From: Candidatus Gastranaerophilales bacterium
Lineage (GTDB): Bacteria; Cyanobacteriota; Vampirovibrionia; Gastranaerophilales; Gastranaerophilaceae
Assembly (NCBI GenBank): GCA_944324285.1
Contig: CALUVR010000008.1
Coordinates: 16,055-80,054 of the forward strand
Reading direction: 5' to 3'
DNA length: 64,000 nucleotides
Part shown: piece after piece, positions 53,563 to 62,402 of the stretch
Position numbering within the stretch: position 1 is the stretch's first letter
How the letters are laid out: every line of letters starts with the position of its first letter
Notes under the pieces: generated by a model
Databases searched by the model: none
Seen by the model: the letters and a program-made list of their open reading frames with translations, nothing else
What the model was told of the DNA's origin: nothing
Made by a program: the position numbers and the translations under genes

Positions 53563-55314
53563 ATGGGATTGGCAGCATCACAAGCTAGATTTTTAGCCAT
53601 AACTTCCAGAAAGAACAGCTGTGAATTTCAATCAATGCAGCTGGCTCAGCAGAAGCTTTCTTTGTCGCGAGAACTGGAAGATGCAACAACAGAATATCAG
53701 CAGGCGTTAAACACAACAACCCTTGTATGGGATGCTGATGGTTCAGGCTCATACATTTATGATTTAAATTATGATTTATTGATGTACCCTTCTGAAGTAA
53801 ACGATTATGTACCGTGGATGGTATCTCGTCGTGACGGGAAAGTCGCATTGAATCCGGATATGGCAAGAGCCGCTAAATTGGCAGGTATTCCGGACGGCGG
53901 TACAAATAACCCGACGAAAGAAATGTATGAGGCATTCTTAACGGCAATGGTTGCCTGCGGCGGTATGTCAGAAACATCTGCTCAATCCTGCCGTACTATC
54001 GGCTGGCAGGATAAAATAGGCGTCGGCGGTATTATGTTAGATAAAACCGAATCTTACGAAATGACTATCACTAATATGATTAACTTTATTGATGTCGCAG
54101 CAAGTAAGATTGATACAGGTACAGATTCGGAAAGAGAACTCGCTGAAAAGCTGACATTTACTATACCTCAATATGATTCAAACAAAGGCGAGTCAAAAGA
54201 TAATATGCACTTCAAATCTGGGCTTGAAGCATCATCGGCGTATATATCAATCAACGGTGAAAGAGTTTCTAACGAAGATGGCGATATCACTTTTACCCTT
54301 GCAGATTTGTTAAATGAAAATGTTTCATTAGTATTTACAACAGAGAAAACTAAAAAAGGTTTCTTTAAACGAATTGCCTCGGCAGTAAAAAATATGTTAG
54401 GCATAAGTTCTACTGTATGTGCCGGCAAAACAGGTATTGAAGATTTATTAGGTTCAAGTTATCCGGAAGGAGCTACAGAACAGGATAAATTAGTTATAGA
54501 TATGGCAGACAAGATTATACAAGGTTTCATGGCAATATTGGATGTCGGAGAAGAAGAAACCGATGTTGTGGCATTCAACTATGCTATCCAGGAAACCCTT
54601 GCATTACTTGGAGAAACAAGAGATTTAGGCAGCGCTAAAAAATCAGGTGATGCATTCAAGGATGCTGTTGAATCTTCAGATGAAACAAACGGATGGGCAT
54701 ATAGAGGAGCTTCTAAAAATAAAAACTTCGGTTCAAATGCATTAAGTTTATCATGTTTGGCGGAATCCTTCCTGACATTCTATGCTCAGGCTAAAGAAGG
54801 ATACTCCGATCAATATTATATCAGACAGGACGGAAATAAATCTTCCTATGTAACTGATGACTACGGGTATTATTATAAGATTATAAACCCTGATGACAAC
54901 GGTTTTACAACTCAACAAATATATGAATCTGAATTCTACAGTGCATTGTTTAACAACTTATGCCAGAACGGATGGTATGAAAATATTTACATTGAAGATA
55001 AAGAATACCTTGATAATGCATTGAAAACCGGTCAGTTATTCATAACAGGAATTAACCAGGACGGCTACTATTATCAGGATAAATACAATGCAGGTCCGTA
55101 CATTATGGAAGCAACGGACGAAGATGCTATTACTCAGGCAGAACTTGCATTTACCCAGAAAAAAAATAAAATTAATTACAAAGAAGAACAGATTGATCTT
55201 GATATGAAAAATCTTGACCTTGAAATTTCTTCACTCACAACTGAATATGACACGGTTAAGCAGATGTTGACCAAGAACGTTGAAAAAACATTCACTATGT
55301 TCCAGAGCGGCTAA
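53563..55314 (+). CDS. Large coiled-coil protein starting MGLAASQARFLAIT
   Basis: I do not know the function. The 583-residue protein begins MGLAASQARFLAITSRKNSC, followed by a long helix (MQLAQQKLSLSRELEDATTE), a central domain, and a final coiled coil (DLDMKNLDLEISSLTTEYDT). The amphipathic ends with a globular centre recall flagellar axial and type III secreted proteins; no signal peptide is present. That link is by shape only. It lies just after the phage-like genes but lacks any phage motif. AAAGGAAAGCGG precedes the ATG. Confidence 0.75.
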   Translation: MGLAASQARFLAITSRKNSCEFQSMQLAQQKLSLSRELEDATTEYQQALNTTTLVWDADGSGSYIYDLNYDLLMYPSEVNDYVPWMVSRRDGKVALNPDMARAAKLAGIPDGGTNNPTKEMYEAFLTAMVACGGMSETSAQSCRTIGWQDKIGVGGIMLDKTESYEMTITNMINFIDVAASKIDTGTDSERELAEKLTFTIPQYDSNKGESKDNMHFKSGLEASSAYISINGERVSNEDGDITFTLADLLNENVSLVFTTEKTKKGFFKRIASAVKNMLGISSTVCAGKTGIEDLLGSSYPEGATEQDKLVIDMADKIIQGFMAILDVGEEETDVVAFNYAIQETLALLGETRDLGSAKKSGDAFKDAVESSDETNGWAYRGASKNKNFGSNALSLSCLAESFLTFYAQAKEGYSDQYYIRQDGNKSSYVTDDYGYYYKIINPDDNGFTTQQIYESEFYSALFNNLCQNGWYENIYIEDKEYLDNALKTGQLFITGINQDGYYYQDKYNAGPYIMEATDEDAITQAELAFTQKKNKINYKEEQIDLDMKNLDLEISSLTTEYDTVKQMLTKNVEKTFTMFQSG

Positions 55315-56239
55315 TAAATTGTTTTAATAAATATAAATATGAAAAAAGCACTGTTAAGAATAAATTAACGGTGTTTTTTTTACCGTAAAGTTTTACAAAG
55401 TCTTTCCTGTTTTCAAAAATAAATTTCAAAGTTTCAGGGCGGACGTTGATGTTATTTATAATATTCGTAAAGGTTACGGAATCGTTATTATATTTTATAT
55501 TGCCGCAAATATATGAGGAATTTCCTGCATTATCTCTGTGGCGTCTGTGAGCTGTAAGAGGTTCATAAATTATCGCTGAGCCGCCCATCAGGTGTGCAAA
55601 ATTGAACATAAATTTATCCGGACATATTTTCCATTTAGCAGTATTTTTATAATTTAAAAGCAGTTCAATTGATGATTTTCTGAACATAGCAGAACTGTTC
55701 GGCGACCAGAACCATCCGCCGAAATGCGCCTTAAGGATTTTAAAATCCGGATGGTCAACGTCAAATTTAAAAAGTTCGTCAAGATTTTTTATATTAAAGT
55801 GTTTTTGTTTTTGAGGAGAGGCAACCGAATAGATAGTGTGGATAGAGTCATCTTCGTCGATTTCAGCAATCAAAGAGGAGGTAAAGGCAACGCTTGTTAC
55901 CATGTGGACTTTTATATGAGCTTTTGCGTAATCGGGCAGAAGGATATCGTCTGAATCTATAAAGCTGACGAACTGTCCGTTTGCCGCTTTAAGTCCTGTC
56001 AGCATAGCTGCGAGCTGCCCCTTATTTTCTTCGTGTTTAATAAGCGTAATTCTTTTATCCTGATTGCAGGCTATAAATTTTTCGCAGATTTCTACAGATT
56101 TATCCTGAGAGCAGTCATCCACTATTATAATTTCAAAATTCTCATAAGTCTGATAAATAATGCTTTCAAGCGTTTTTTGTATAAATTTTTCGTAATTGAA
56201 AGATGTTACAACAAAACTGACGAGCGGGAGTTTAAGCAT
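55295..56239 (-). CDS. Glycosyltransferase family 2
   Basis: The 315-residue product has the GT-A fold: VSFVVTSFNYEKFIQKTLES, FEIIIVDDCSQDKSVEI (first Asp pair) and FVSFIDSDDILLPDY (DxD metal site), then an acceptor part with HRRHRDNAGNSS. A C-terminal hydrophobic stretch may anchor it. I chose the ATG at 56239, which overlaps the TerC-like stop by eight bases and has GGGGG upstream. Its 3' end overlaps the convergent coiled-coil gene by 20 bases. Confidence 0.9.
   Translation of the reverse strand: MLKLPLVSFVVTSFNYEKFIQKTLESIIYQTYENFEIIIVDDCSQDKSVEICEKFIACNQDKRITLIKHEENKGQLAAMLTGLKAANGQFVSFIDSDDILLPDYAKAHIKVHMVTSVAFTSSLIAEIDEDDSIHTIYSVASPQKQKHFNIKNLDELFKFDVDHPDFKILKAHFGGWFWSPNSSAMFRKSSIELLLNYKNTAKWKICPDKFMFNFAHLMGGSAIIYEPLTAHRRHRDNAGNSSYICGNIKYNNDSVTFTNIINNINVRPETLKFIFENRKDFVKLYGKKNTVNLFLTVLFSYLYLLKQFISRSGT
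55345..55378 (+). terminator. Intrinsic terminator embedded in the 3' end of the glycosyltransferase gene
   Basis: CACTGTTAA / TTAACGGTG forms a nine-pair stem (one G-T) followed by T8. It lies 30 bases after the coiled-coil gene stop and inside the last codons of the opposite-strand glycosyltransferase. Confidence 0.8.
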
Positions 56240-57311
56240 TTTCCCCCTTTTCGCCGTTGTCATCAGCAATACATCTTTCAAGTTTTTTATTGTAACTGAT
56301 AGATGAAATTAAAGCAGCAACAATAAATGCAAGCCCGATAAGCCCTGTGATAACTTCCGGGACTTCTCTTACGGTAGATATAAGCATAATGAGAGCAAGA
56401 GCACCGATAGCCCAGTGTGCTCCGTGTTCAAGAAAGCGAAATTTTGCGAGTGTTTTCTTTTCAACGAGCATAATAGTGAGAGAACGTACGAACATTGCGC
56501 CGATTGAGAGACCAATAGTAATAATAATAATATCTTTACTAAGAGCGAATGCCCCCAGAACACCGTCAAGAGAGAAAGAAGCGTCTATTAATTCAAGATA
56601 GATAAAACTTATTAAGCCGGTACAGCCGGCACCTTGAACGGCGCATTTTGCGGCACGCATTTCTTCATGTTTTTCAAGGTAATGAGTAATCCCGTCTATC
56701 AAAAGATATGTCAAAACCCCGCAAATTCCCGCGATTAAAACGTGAAGTTTAACTTCTTCTCCGACAAAATTCTGGGTTACAAGTAGAAGCCCCAGAGAGA
56801 TAATAACCTCAATTCCCTTTATATGGTCAAGATGCGAAAGCGGAGCTTCAATTTGTTTAATCCAGTGAACATCCTTTTCGTGGTTAAAGAAGTAATTCAG
56901 GAATAGCATAATGAGGAACATCCCGCCGAAAGTCACGATTGGAGCGTGAGTTTCGTGCAGGTAATGCGCGTAGAGTGCTGAATTTGAAGTCGCAATTTTT
57001 GCAACTTCAAGCATACTTAATTTGGCAAAAATAGATACAACGAGAATAGGGAAGAGAAATCTCATTCCGAAAACAGCGATTGCAATACCCCAGGTTAAGA
57101 ATCTGTGGCGCCATTTATGGGACATTTTCTCAAGCTTCATAGCATTAACAACCGCGTTATCAAATGACAGGCTGACTTCTAATACTCCGAGAACCAGGGC
57201 TATAAAAATACAGGTTAAGCCTGACCCGTTGTGGACGTGCTCGCCCCAGAAGTATGCACCTGCTAAACCAGCGATAGTAATAATATATGACCCAAGAAAA
57301 TATTCCAACAT
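56232..57311 (-). CDS. TerC-like integral membrane protein (DUF475)
   Basis: The 359-residue protein has about nine membrane helices. The DUF475 signature is near the start, VLGVLEVSLSFDNAVVNA, and again near the end, ELIDASFSLDGVLGAFALS, each with an acidic residue inside a helix as in metal-ion exchangers of the TerC type. DUF475 members are linked to metal or tellurite handling. It is upstream of and overlapping the glycosyltransferase. Confidence 0.88.
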   Translation of the reverse strand: MLEYFLGSYIITIAGLAGAYFWGEHVHNGSGLTCIFIALVLGVLEVSLSFDNAVVNAMKLEKMSHKWRHRFLTWGIAIAVFGMRFLFPILVVSIFAKLSMLEVAKIATSNSALYAHYLHETHAPIVTFGGMFLIMLFLNYFFNHEKDVHWIKQIEAPLSHLDHIKGIEVIISLGLLLVTQNFVGEEVKLHVLIAGICGVLTYLLIDGITHYLEKHEEMRAAKCAVQGAGCTGLISFIYLELIDASFSLDGVLGAFALSKDIIIITIGLSIGAMFVRSLTIMLVEKKTLAKFRFLEHGAHWAIGALALIMLISTVREVPEVITGLIGLAFIVAALISSISYNKKLERCIADDNGEKGENA

Positions 57312-57870
57312 AAAGATCTCTCCATATTTGATTTACAGGTCTAATATTAGCCTAAAATCAGGTTTTTGGCAAGCGGGTTAAGCGGGGAATAAAGTGAAGT
57401 GTGAGGGGTGAGGGGTAGAAAAATAGTCGTCATGCCGGAAGCATAGAAAACTTGATTGGAACGAATGTCTAAATCTAGGTTTTCAATCTATACGGAATAG
57501 CATTATCTTTGAATGCCACAACTGTGCGAATGCGGGTCAAGCCCGCAATGACGTAAAAATAATCTGCCAATCGTCATAGGTAAGAATAGCCCAAACTTCC
57601 CTCTCCCCTTGAGGGAGAGGGGTAGGGGTGAGGGGTAAATGTATTTGAAAAGTTGAGCGGTGAATGGTTGAAAGAATAAAGAAGGACATATTATTATTGA
57701 ACTCTTCACCACTCACTCTTCACGCTTCACGTTTCAAAAAGCTGGATTGCTTCGCTACCGCTCGCAATGACGTAAAAAAAAGGCGGGGGTGTACCCCGCA
57801 AGATCATAACAAAAAGATAATTTGTGTTAAGCGCTTATTCTCCAACGAGCCTTTCGCGCTTCAAGTAAAA
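57312..57870. repeat. Gap with dispersed repeat modules
   Basis: It holds GTGAAGTGTGAGGGGTGAGG words (57392), CATGCCGGAAGCATAGAAAA with GTTTTCAATCTATACGGAAT (57432-57498), a CCCTCTCCCCTTGAGGGAGA hairpin (57600), CACCACTCACTCTTCACG and AGCTGGATTGCTTCGCTACC plus GCTCGCAATGACG (57738-57771). No gene. Confidence 0.75.
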
Positions 57871-58599
57871 TTACTTACCGCCGTAAAGAACAGCAGCACC
57901 AGCGTCAGTTACCGGAAGTATTGTTTGATCGTACATAACAACAGGATAGATATCTGTAGGATTTGATACAACACATTCTCCCGCAGGACTATTACTGTCA
58001 CAAGTTACTTCTCTGTTAGGATTTTTTTCACCATTAACATCAATTACGCCCCTGCACTCTACCGCAGCCACTCCGTTAGCACTTCCTTCAGAACATCCCA
58101 TCAAGTTTTTAGGAAATGTAAAAGTAACACCGTCATTAAAATATAATGTGTAATTGCCATCAACACCAAAAACATCTTCTGTCTCAGTTTTCATAGTTTT
58201 ATTAGAGGTCGTGCTTTTTAGTAACGCTTTATAGACGTTTCCTTCAGTTTTGACAACATTCATACGATGAGCAAACAAATTAAACAGAGAAGGTGGCTCA
58301 TTATTTGACGCATCCTTGCCTGCAACAGTACTTGTAGTCTGAGACAAATCATAGTCATCAAGCGCAACGTTCAAAACTACAGCCTGAGACAACACTGATA
58401 AAGCTTTTTTGTAAGCTGTTTTGTACTGTGCACCGTTTGTTGAGTTCATCAATGTAGGCATTGTCATCGCAGCTACAACACCGATGATACCGAGGGTAAT
58501 CAAAACTTCTGCCAATGTAAACGCATTTTTTCGAGGACCTTTAAACATGTCTACGTGCGTAGCACCTTCTGCCAAAGTAAAACCTAAACGTTTTGTCAT
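57871..58599 (-). CDS. Type IV pseudopilin-like protein with tandem FTLAE motifs (module 4)
   Basis: The 242-residue product starts MTKRLGFTLAEGATHVDMFK and then KNAFTLAEVLITLGIIG, so two prepilin-type motifs lie 25 residues apart. Only the second is followed by a hydrophobic helix and should be the functional cleavage site. The body has a short YTLYFNDGVTFTFPK strand and ECRGVIDVNGEKNPNRE. I chose the ATG at 58599, which has AAAGGTG upstream. It is divergent from an XRE gene. Confidence 0.88.
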   Translation of the reverse strand: MTKRLGFTLAEGATHVDMFKGPRKNAFTLAEVLITLGIIGVVAAMTMPTLMNSTNGAQYKTAYKKALSVLSQAVVLNVALDDYDLSQTTSTVAGKDASNNEPPSLFNLFAHRMNVVKTEGNVYKALLKSTTSNKTMKTETEDVFGVDGNYTLYFNDGVTFTFPKNLMGCSEGSANGVAAVECRGVIDVNGEKNPNREVTCDSNSPAGECVVSNPTDIYPVVMYDQTILPVTDAGAAVLYGGK

Positions 58600-58844
58600 A
58601 ATTTTCACCTTTCTTTTTCTTAAACGAATCTTTTTATAAGCAGCTATGTACAAATAACTCTTAACTCCTTTGACTGTCAGCAATATTTTTAAAAGGAGCA
58701 GTTTATAAAGTATTTGTTGTACACTTATTTTAAACTATTACTAAGTGATTGTCAAGTAGTTTTAAGTGAAAAATACTTACTTTTTATAAAAATACGTGAA
58801 CAGATTACTTATTTTTGCCGTTAATGTGTGTATATTATATAAAA
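58600..58844. promoter_or_regulatory. Divergent control region of pilin/XRE module 4
   Basis: ACTTA/TAAGT half-sites recur five times (about 58733, 58742, 58763, 58775, 58806), with TAAGT (58763-58767) and ACTTA (58775-58779) forming an inverted repeat. TATATT (58831-58836) ends eight bases before the XRE ATG. Words differ from the other three modules. Confidence 0.5.
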
Positions 58845-59168
58845 ATGGATAACAAAAAATTACTTGGCAAACGGATAAAAGAAATAAGAAAAAGTTTCGG
58901 ATATACACAGGAAAAATTTTCAGAAATGGTCGGGATAGAAACTTCATCCCTCAGCGGCATTGAGTCGGGCAGATTTTTCCCTTCGCTCCATGTATTGGAT
59001 AAAATGTCAAATGTATTAGATGTTCCGTTAGTGGAATTTTTTAATTTCTTTTCGGTCGATTTACCCAAAAATTTGGACGAAGAAATTGCTAATATTGTAA
59101 AAGTTCAAAGCAGTGCAAATAAGGAAATAATATATAAATTAATAAAAGCTGCTTTTGCAGTTAAGTAG
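58845..59168 (+). CDS. XRE-type helix-turn-helix regulator (module 4)
   Basis: The 107-residue protein has an HTH_3 domain (LGKRIKEIRKSFGYTQEKFS, EMVGIETSSLSGIESGRFFP) and a C-terminal helical extension that the module 1-3 regulators lack. No ribosome binding site is seen; a TATATT box ends eight bases before the ATG at 58845. Probably a dimeric autorepressor that also controls the divergent pseudopilin. Confidence 0.88.
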   Translation: MDNKKLLGKRIKEIRKSFGYTQEKFSEMVGIETSSLSGIESGRFFPSLHVLDKMSNVLDVPLVEFFNFFSVDLPKNLDEEIANIVKVQSSANKEIIYKLIKAAFAVK

Positions 59169-59484
59169 TTGTGGAAGATATTTATAATAAATTAGAAGTA
59201 AAGCAAATTTAGGATTAAGTTGTTGCGGGCTACGACCTGCAATCGTACAGTCGCTACAAACGACGATAATGCGTCATTGCGAGCGGTAGCGAAGCAATCC
59301 AGCTTTTTTAAGTGAATAGTGAGTGGTGAGGAGTGAAGAGTTCAATAATAATAAGTCTCATCACAATTCACACATCACATCTCACATTTTTATTGTCCTT
59401 AACGTCCTATTGTCAAAAAATTATGCTTATGCTACTATCAAAGCGTTATAGTATTTACAGTAAATAAGGGGAAAGGGGTATACA
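59169..59484. repeat. Gap with dispersed repeat modules
   Basis: It contains TTGCGGGCTACGACCTGCAA (inverted repeat), GTCATTGCGAGCGGTAGCGA running into AGCAATCCAGC (59273-59303), GTGAATAGTGAGTGGTGAGG and CACATCTCACAT words. The last 60 bases hold the promoter region of the GH77 gene; GGGGAAAGGGG precedes its ATG. Confidence 0.7.
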
Positions 59485-61350
59485 ATGGTTTGCACGTTAG
59501 AAAAAAATGCAACTAAAACAATACAAAAAGCACTCAAAGTTTTGGGTAAAAAGAATTTTGCATTAATCATGCACAGCGGAAGTTTTCCTGCAGCAGAAGG
59601 TGAAAATACAGGATTCGGCAGCGTTAATTCAAACGGCGGAAAAGAAGTTATTGATTATGCTTCCGGTATTTTTAACGCAATACAACTTGGTCCTGCCGGT
59701 AAAACTAAAGGCTGTGACTCTTCTCCTTATACGGGTACTATTTTTTCGGGTAATCCGTTGTTTATTGATTTGAAAGAACTTACTACAAAAAAATGGGGGA
59801 AAATTCTTTCGGAAGAAACTTATAACGAAATTGTAAACGGCAATCCTAATAAAGATATTAACAAAACAGCTTACTCTTATATTTATAAAAAACAGGGCGA
59901 AGCGCTTTTAGAAGCATGGAATAATTTCAAAGCCACCGCAACAAAAAAAGCATTGAAAGACTTTGAAGTTTATAAACGTGAAAATAACGAATGGCTTGAT
60001 AAAGACAGTTTGTACGAGGCTCTTTCAATTGAACACGGAAACGATTACTGGCCTTTATGGAATTCCGAAACAGATAAAAACCTCTTTAACCCTAAATCCA
60101 TAGAAGAAAAAATGGAATTTGCAAAACGTATTGAAGAGATTTCAAAAAAATACGCGGATGAAATTGATTTCTACAAGTTTGTACAATTCGTTCTTGCTAA
60201 GCAAACGGAAGAAACGCTTGAATACGCAAAAGATAAAGGTATAAAAATGATAGCAGACCGTCAGGTAGCTTTCTCTGATAGAGATACCTGGGCATATCAA
60301 TCATTATTTTTAGAAGGCTGGATGCTCGGCTGTCCTCCGGATTATTTTTCAAAAGACGGTCAGGCATGGGGTTTCCCTGTAATGAACCCTGAAAAACTTT
60401 TCCACGATGACGGTTCTCTGGATGAAGGCGGCATTTTGATGAAAAATCTTTTCAAAAAGATGTTCAAGGAAAATCCGGGCGGTGTAAGGATTGACCACAT
60501 TGTAGGCTTAATTGACCCGTGGGTTTACAAAGCAGGTAAAAAACCGAAAATCGAACAGGGCGCCGGAAGATTATATTCTTCACCTGAACATCCTGAATTG
60601 AAAAAATATGCAATTCCGACTATGGATGATTTGGATTTAACGCTTGAAGCCGATAAGGAAAAGAGAGTTAAAACCTTATCAAAAGCCCAGATTAAGAAAT
60701 ACGGCAGACTTATTGAAAAAATCGTTATTGCCGCAGCAAAAGAAGAAGGTCTGAATAAAGACGCCATCGTCTGTGAAGACTTGGGAACTTTGACAAACCC
60801 GGTAGCTGCAGTCATGAAGGAATACGGGCTTTTAGGAATGAAACTCACACAGTTTGTAGTTCCGGAAAAACCTGAACACCCTTACAGATGTAAAAATATT
60901 ACGGAAAAATGCTGGGCAATGGTCGGAACACACGACAACGAACCAATCAAAATGTGGGCAGATTCTATGATTAATACTCACGAAGGCTACCTGCATGTAA
61001 AAAATCTCGTAGAAGATTTGGATTTCCCGGATTGGGACAATAAAGATGCCTTGATTGTTGAATTGACAAAGAATGCTGACTTTTTAGCCCAGACAAAACT
61101 TGTTGAAATCTTTGCATCAAAAGCAGAAAATATCCAGATTTTCTTCACTGATTACTTTAAAATCTATGACGTTTATAATAAACCGGGAACCTCCGGTGAT
61201 GCAAACTGGAGCCTGAGACTTCCTGATAATTTCAAATCAATGGAGCCTATTAATCTTGCAAATATTCTAAAACTTGCTATAATTGCAAGAGGAAGCGAAT
61301 TCGCTGAGAAAAATGCAAAATTAATAAAGGAACTCGATGAAGTTAAGTAA
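59485..61350 (+). CDS. malQ: 4-alpha-glucanotransferase (GH77 amylomaltase)
   Basis: The 621-residue enzyme moves alpha-1,4-glucan segments between chains. GH77 marks: SSPYTGTIFSGNPLFIDL, KGIKMIADRQVAFSDRDTWA, GWMLGCPPDYFSKDGQAWGF, the nucleophile Asp337 in VRIDHIVGL, the acid Glu431 in VCEDLGT and the late GTHDNEPIKMW (His483, Asp484). It is somewhat longer than bacterial MalQ of about 500-530 residues, mainly from a helical insert at about 115-200. It overlaps the next gene by 14 bases. Confidence 0.93.
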   Translation: MVCTLEKNATKTIQKALKVLGKKNFALIMHSGSFPAAEGENTGFGSVNSNGGKEVIDYASGIFNAIQLGPAGKTKGCDSSPYTGTIFSGNPLFIDLKELTTKKWGKILSEETYNEIVNGNPNKDINKTAYSYIYKKQGEALLEAWNNFKATATKKALKDFEVYKRENNEWLDKDSLYEALSIEHGNDYWPLWNSETDKNLFNPKSIEEKMEFAKRIEEISKKYADEIDFYKFVQFVLAKQTEETLEYAKDKGIKMIADRQVAFSDRDTWAYQSLFLEGWMLGCPPDYFSKDGQAWGFPVMNPEKLFHDDGSLDEGGILMKNLFKKMFKENPGGVRIDHIVGLIDPWVYKAGKKPKIEQGAGRLYSSPEHPELKKYAIPTMDDLDLTLEADKEKRVKTLSKAQIKKYGRLIEKIVIAAAKEEGLNKDAIVCEDLGTLTNPVAAVMKEYGLLGMKLTQFVVPEKPEHPYRCKNITEKCWAMVGTHDNEPIKMWADSMINTHEGYLHVKNLVEDLDFPDWDNKDALIVELTKNADFLAQTKLVEIFASKAENIQIFFTDYFKIYDVYNKPGTSGDANWSLRLPDNFKSMEPINLANILKLAIIARGSEFAEKNAKLIKELDEVK

Positions 61351-62185
61351 AAAAATTCTGACAGGAATAATTATAGCAGTTTCAGCCGTAAATATAGCAT
61401 TTGCGGCTGAAATTTCAACGGAAGCAAAACTCCAGTACAACAAAGGGGTTGATATGTATCGTCTTGGCAGATATGACGAGGCGATTACTGCATTCCAGCA
61501 GGCGGTGGATATTGACCCTGACTATATTGACGCTTATTATAATTTAGGTTCAATCCTTGAATATATAAAACAGGAAGACGCCGCACTAGCAGTATTTAAA
61601 CAGATAATCCTCAGAAAACCTACGGATTATGAAGCAGTATACAAAGCAGCAGCGTTAAGTGTAAAACTCGGACAACCCGAACAGGCAAAATCATATCTTT
61701 CACTAATTCCTGCAAACAGTATAGTACATTCGAAAGCCCAGCAGCTTGCATCTTCTATGAAAACGGATATGCAGACAATAAAACACGAGCAAAAAGAAAT
61801 TGCAGCAGAGTCTGAAAAAATTTCTCAGAGCAACGGGGTATATGAAAATCTCGGAAGTCCGACAGGCATGGTGACTGACAAAAACGGAAACCTTTATGTT
61901 GCAGGTTTTTCTGATAACGCTATAGTAAAAATCTCGCCGAACGGGGACAGAAGATTATTTGTAAAAGATGCAAAACTGAACGGACCGATAGGATTAGAGC
62001 TTGATTCTTCCGGAAACATATATGTAGCTAATTACAATGCCAATAATGTGTTGAAAATATCTTCAACAGGGCTTGTTTCAGTATTAATCAGCGATATCCC
62101 GAAACCATACTGCCTGCACATAGACGGCGGATTGCTATTTATCTCGGCACAGGGTTCAAATTCCGTCATAAGATATAAACTGTGA
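61337..62185 (+). CDS. Exported TPR plus NHL-type beta-propeller protein
   Basis: The 282-residue protein has a signal peptide (MKLSKKILTGIIIAVSAVNI, cleaved near AFA-AEI), two or three TPR units (LQYNKGVDMYRLGRYDEAIT, then PDYIDAYYNLGSILEYIKQE), a short helical linker and five NHL-like strands with GNLYVAGFSDNAIVKISPNG and GNIYVANYNANNVLKIS. Both parts bind protein or glycan partners. AAAGGAAC lies within the end of malQ. It is likely periplasmic and coupled to malQ translation. Confidence 0.85.
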   Translation: MKLSKKILTGIIIAVSAVNIAFAAEISTEAKLQYNKGVDMYRLGRYDEAITAFQQAVDIDPDYIDAYYNLGSILEYIKQEDAALAVFKQIILRKPTDYEAVYKAAALSVKLGQPEQAKSYLSLIPANSIVHSKAQQLASSMKTDMQTIKHEQKEIAAESEKISQSNGVYENLGSPTGMVTDKNGNLYVAGFSDNAIVKISPNGDRRLFVKDAKLNGPIGLELDSSGNIYVANYNANNVLKISSTGLVSVLISDIPKPYCLHIDGGLLFISAQGSNSVIRYKL

Positions 62186-62402
62186 ATAAAGACGAGTTAC
62201 TAAGATACCAGGGCACTGGTGGGGGGGGGACTAAGGGAAAAGACGTTAGGACGATAAGACGTTAAGTACAATAAAAATGTGAAAAGTGAAGTGTAATGCG
62301 TGATGAGACCGCTTATTATTGAACAACTCACTCCTCACCACTCACTATTCACTAAATTATCCCAGCCCGACAAAATTCTTAAGGAAGATTGCCAGAGAAT
62401 TT
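62186..62402. repeat. Short gap with repeat modules and a G-run
   Basis: It holds a run of ten G residues, GACGTTAGGACGATAAGACG, GTGAAAAGTGAAGTGTAATG, CACTCCTCACCACTCACTAT words. Length variation of the G-run is possible. No gene. Confidence 0.65.

Noticed and set aside
57664..57966. Open frame of 100 codons before pseudopilin module 4
   Set aside because: It begins in repeat sequence and ends antisense to the pseudopilin coding end.
480..62360. Possible CRISPR arrays among the many repeats
   Set aside because: Repeats are dispersed singly, differ in order and lack regular spacers and cas genes.
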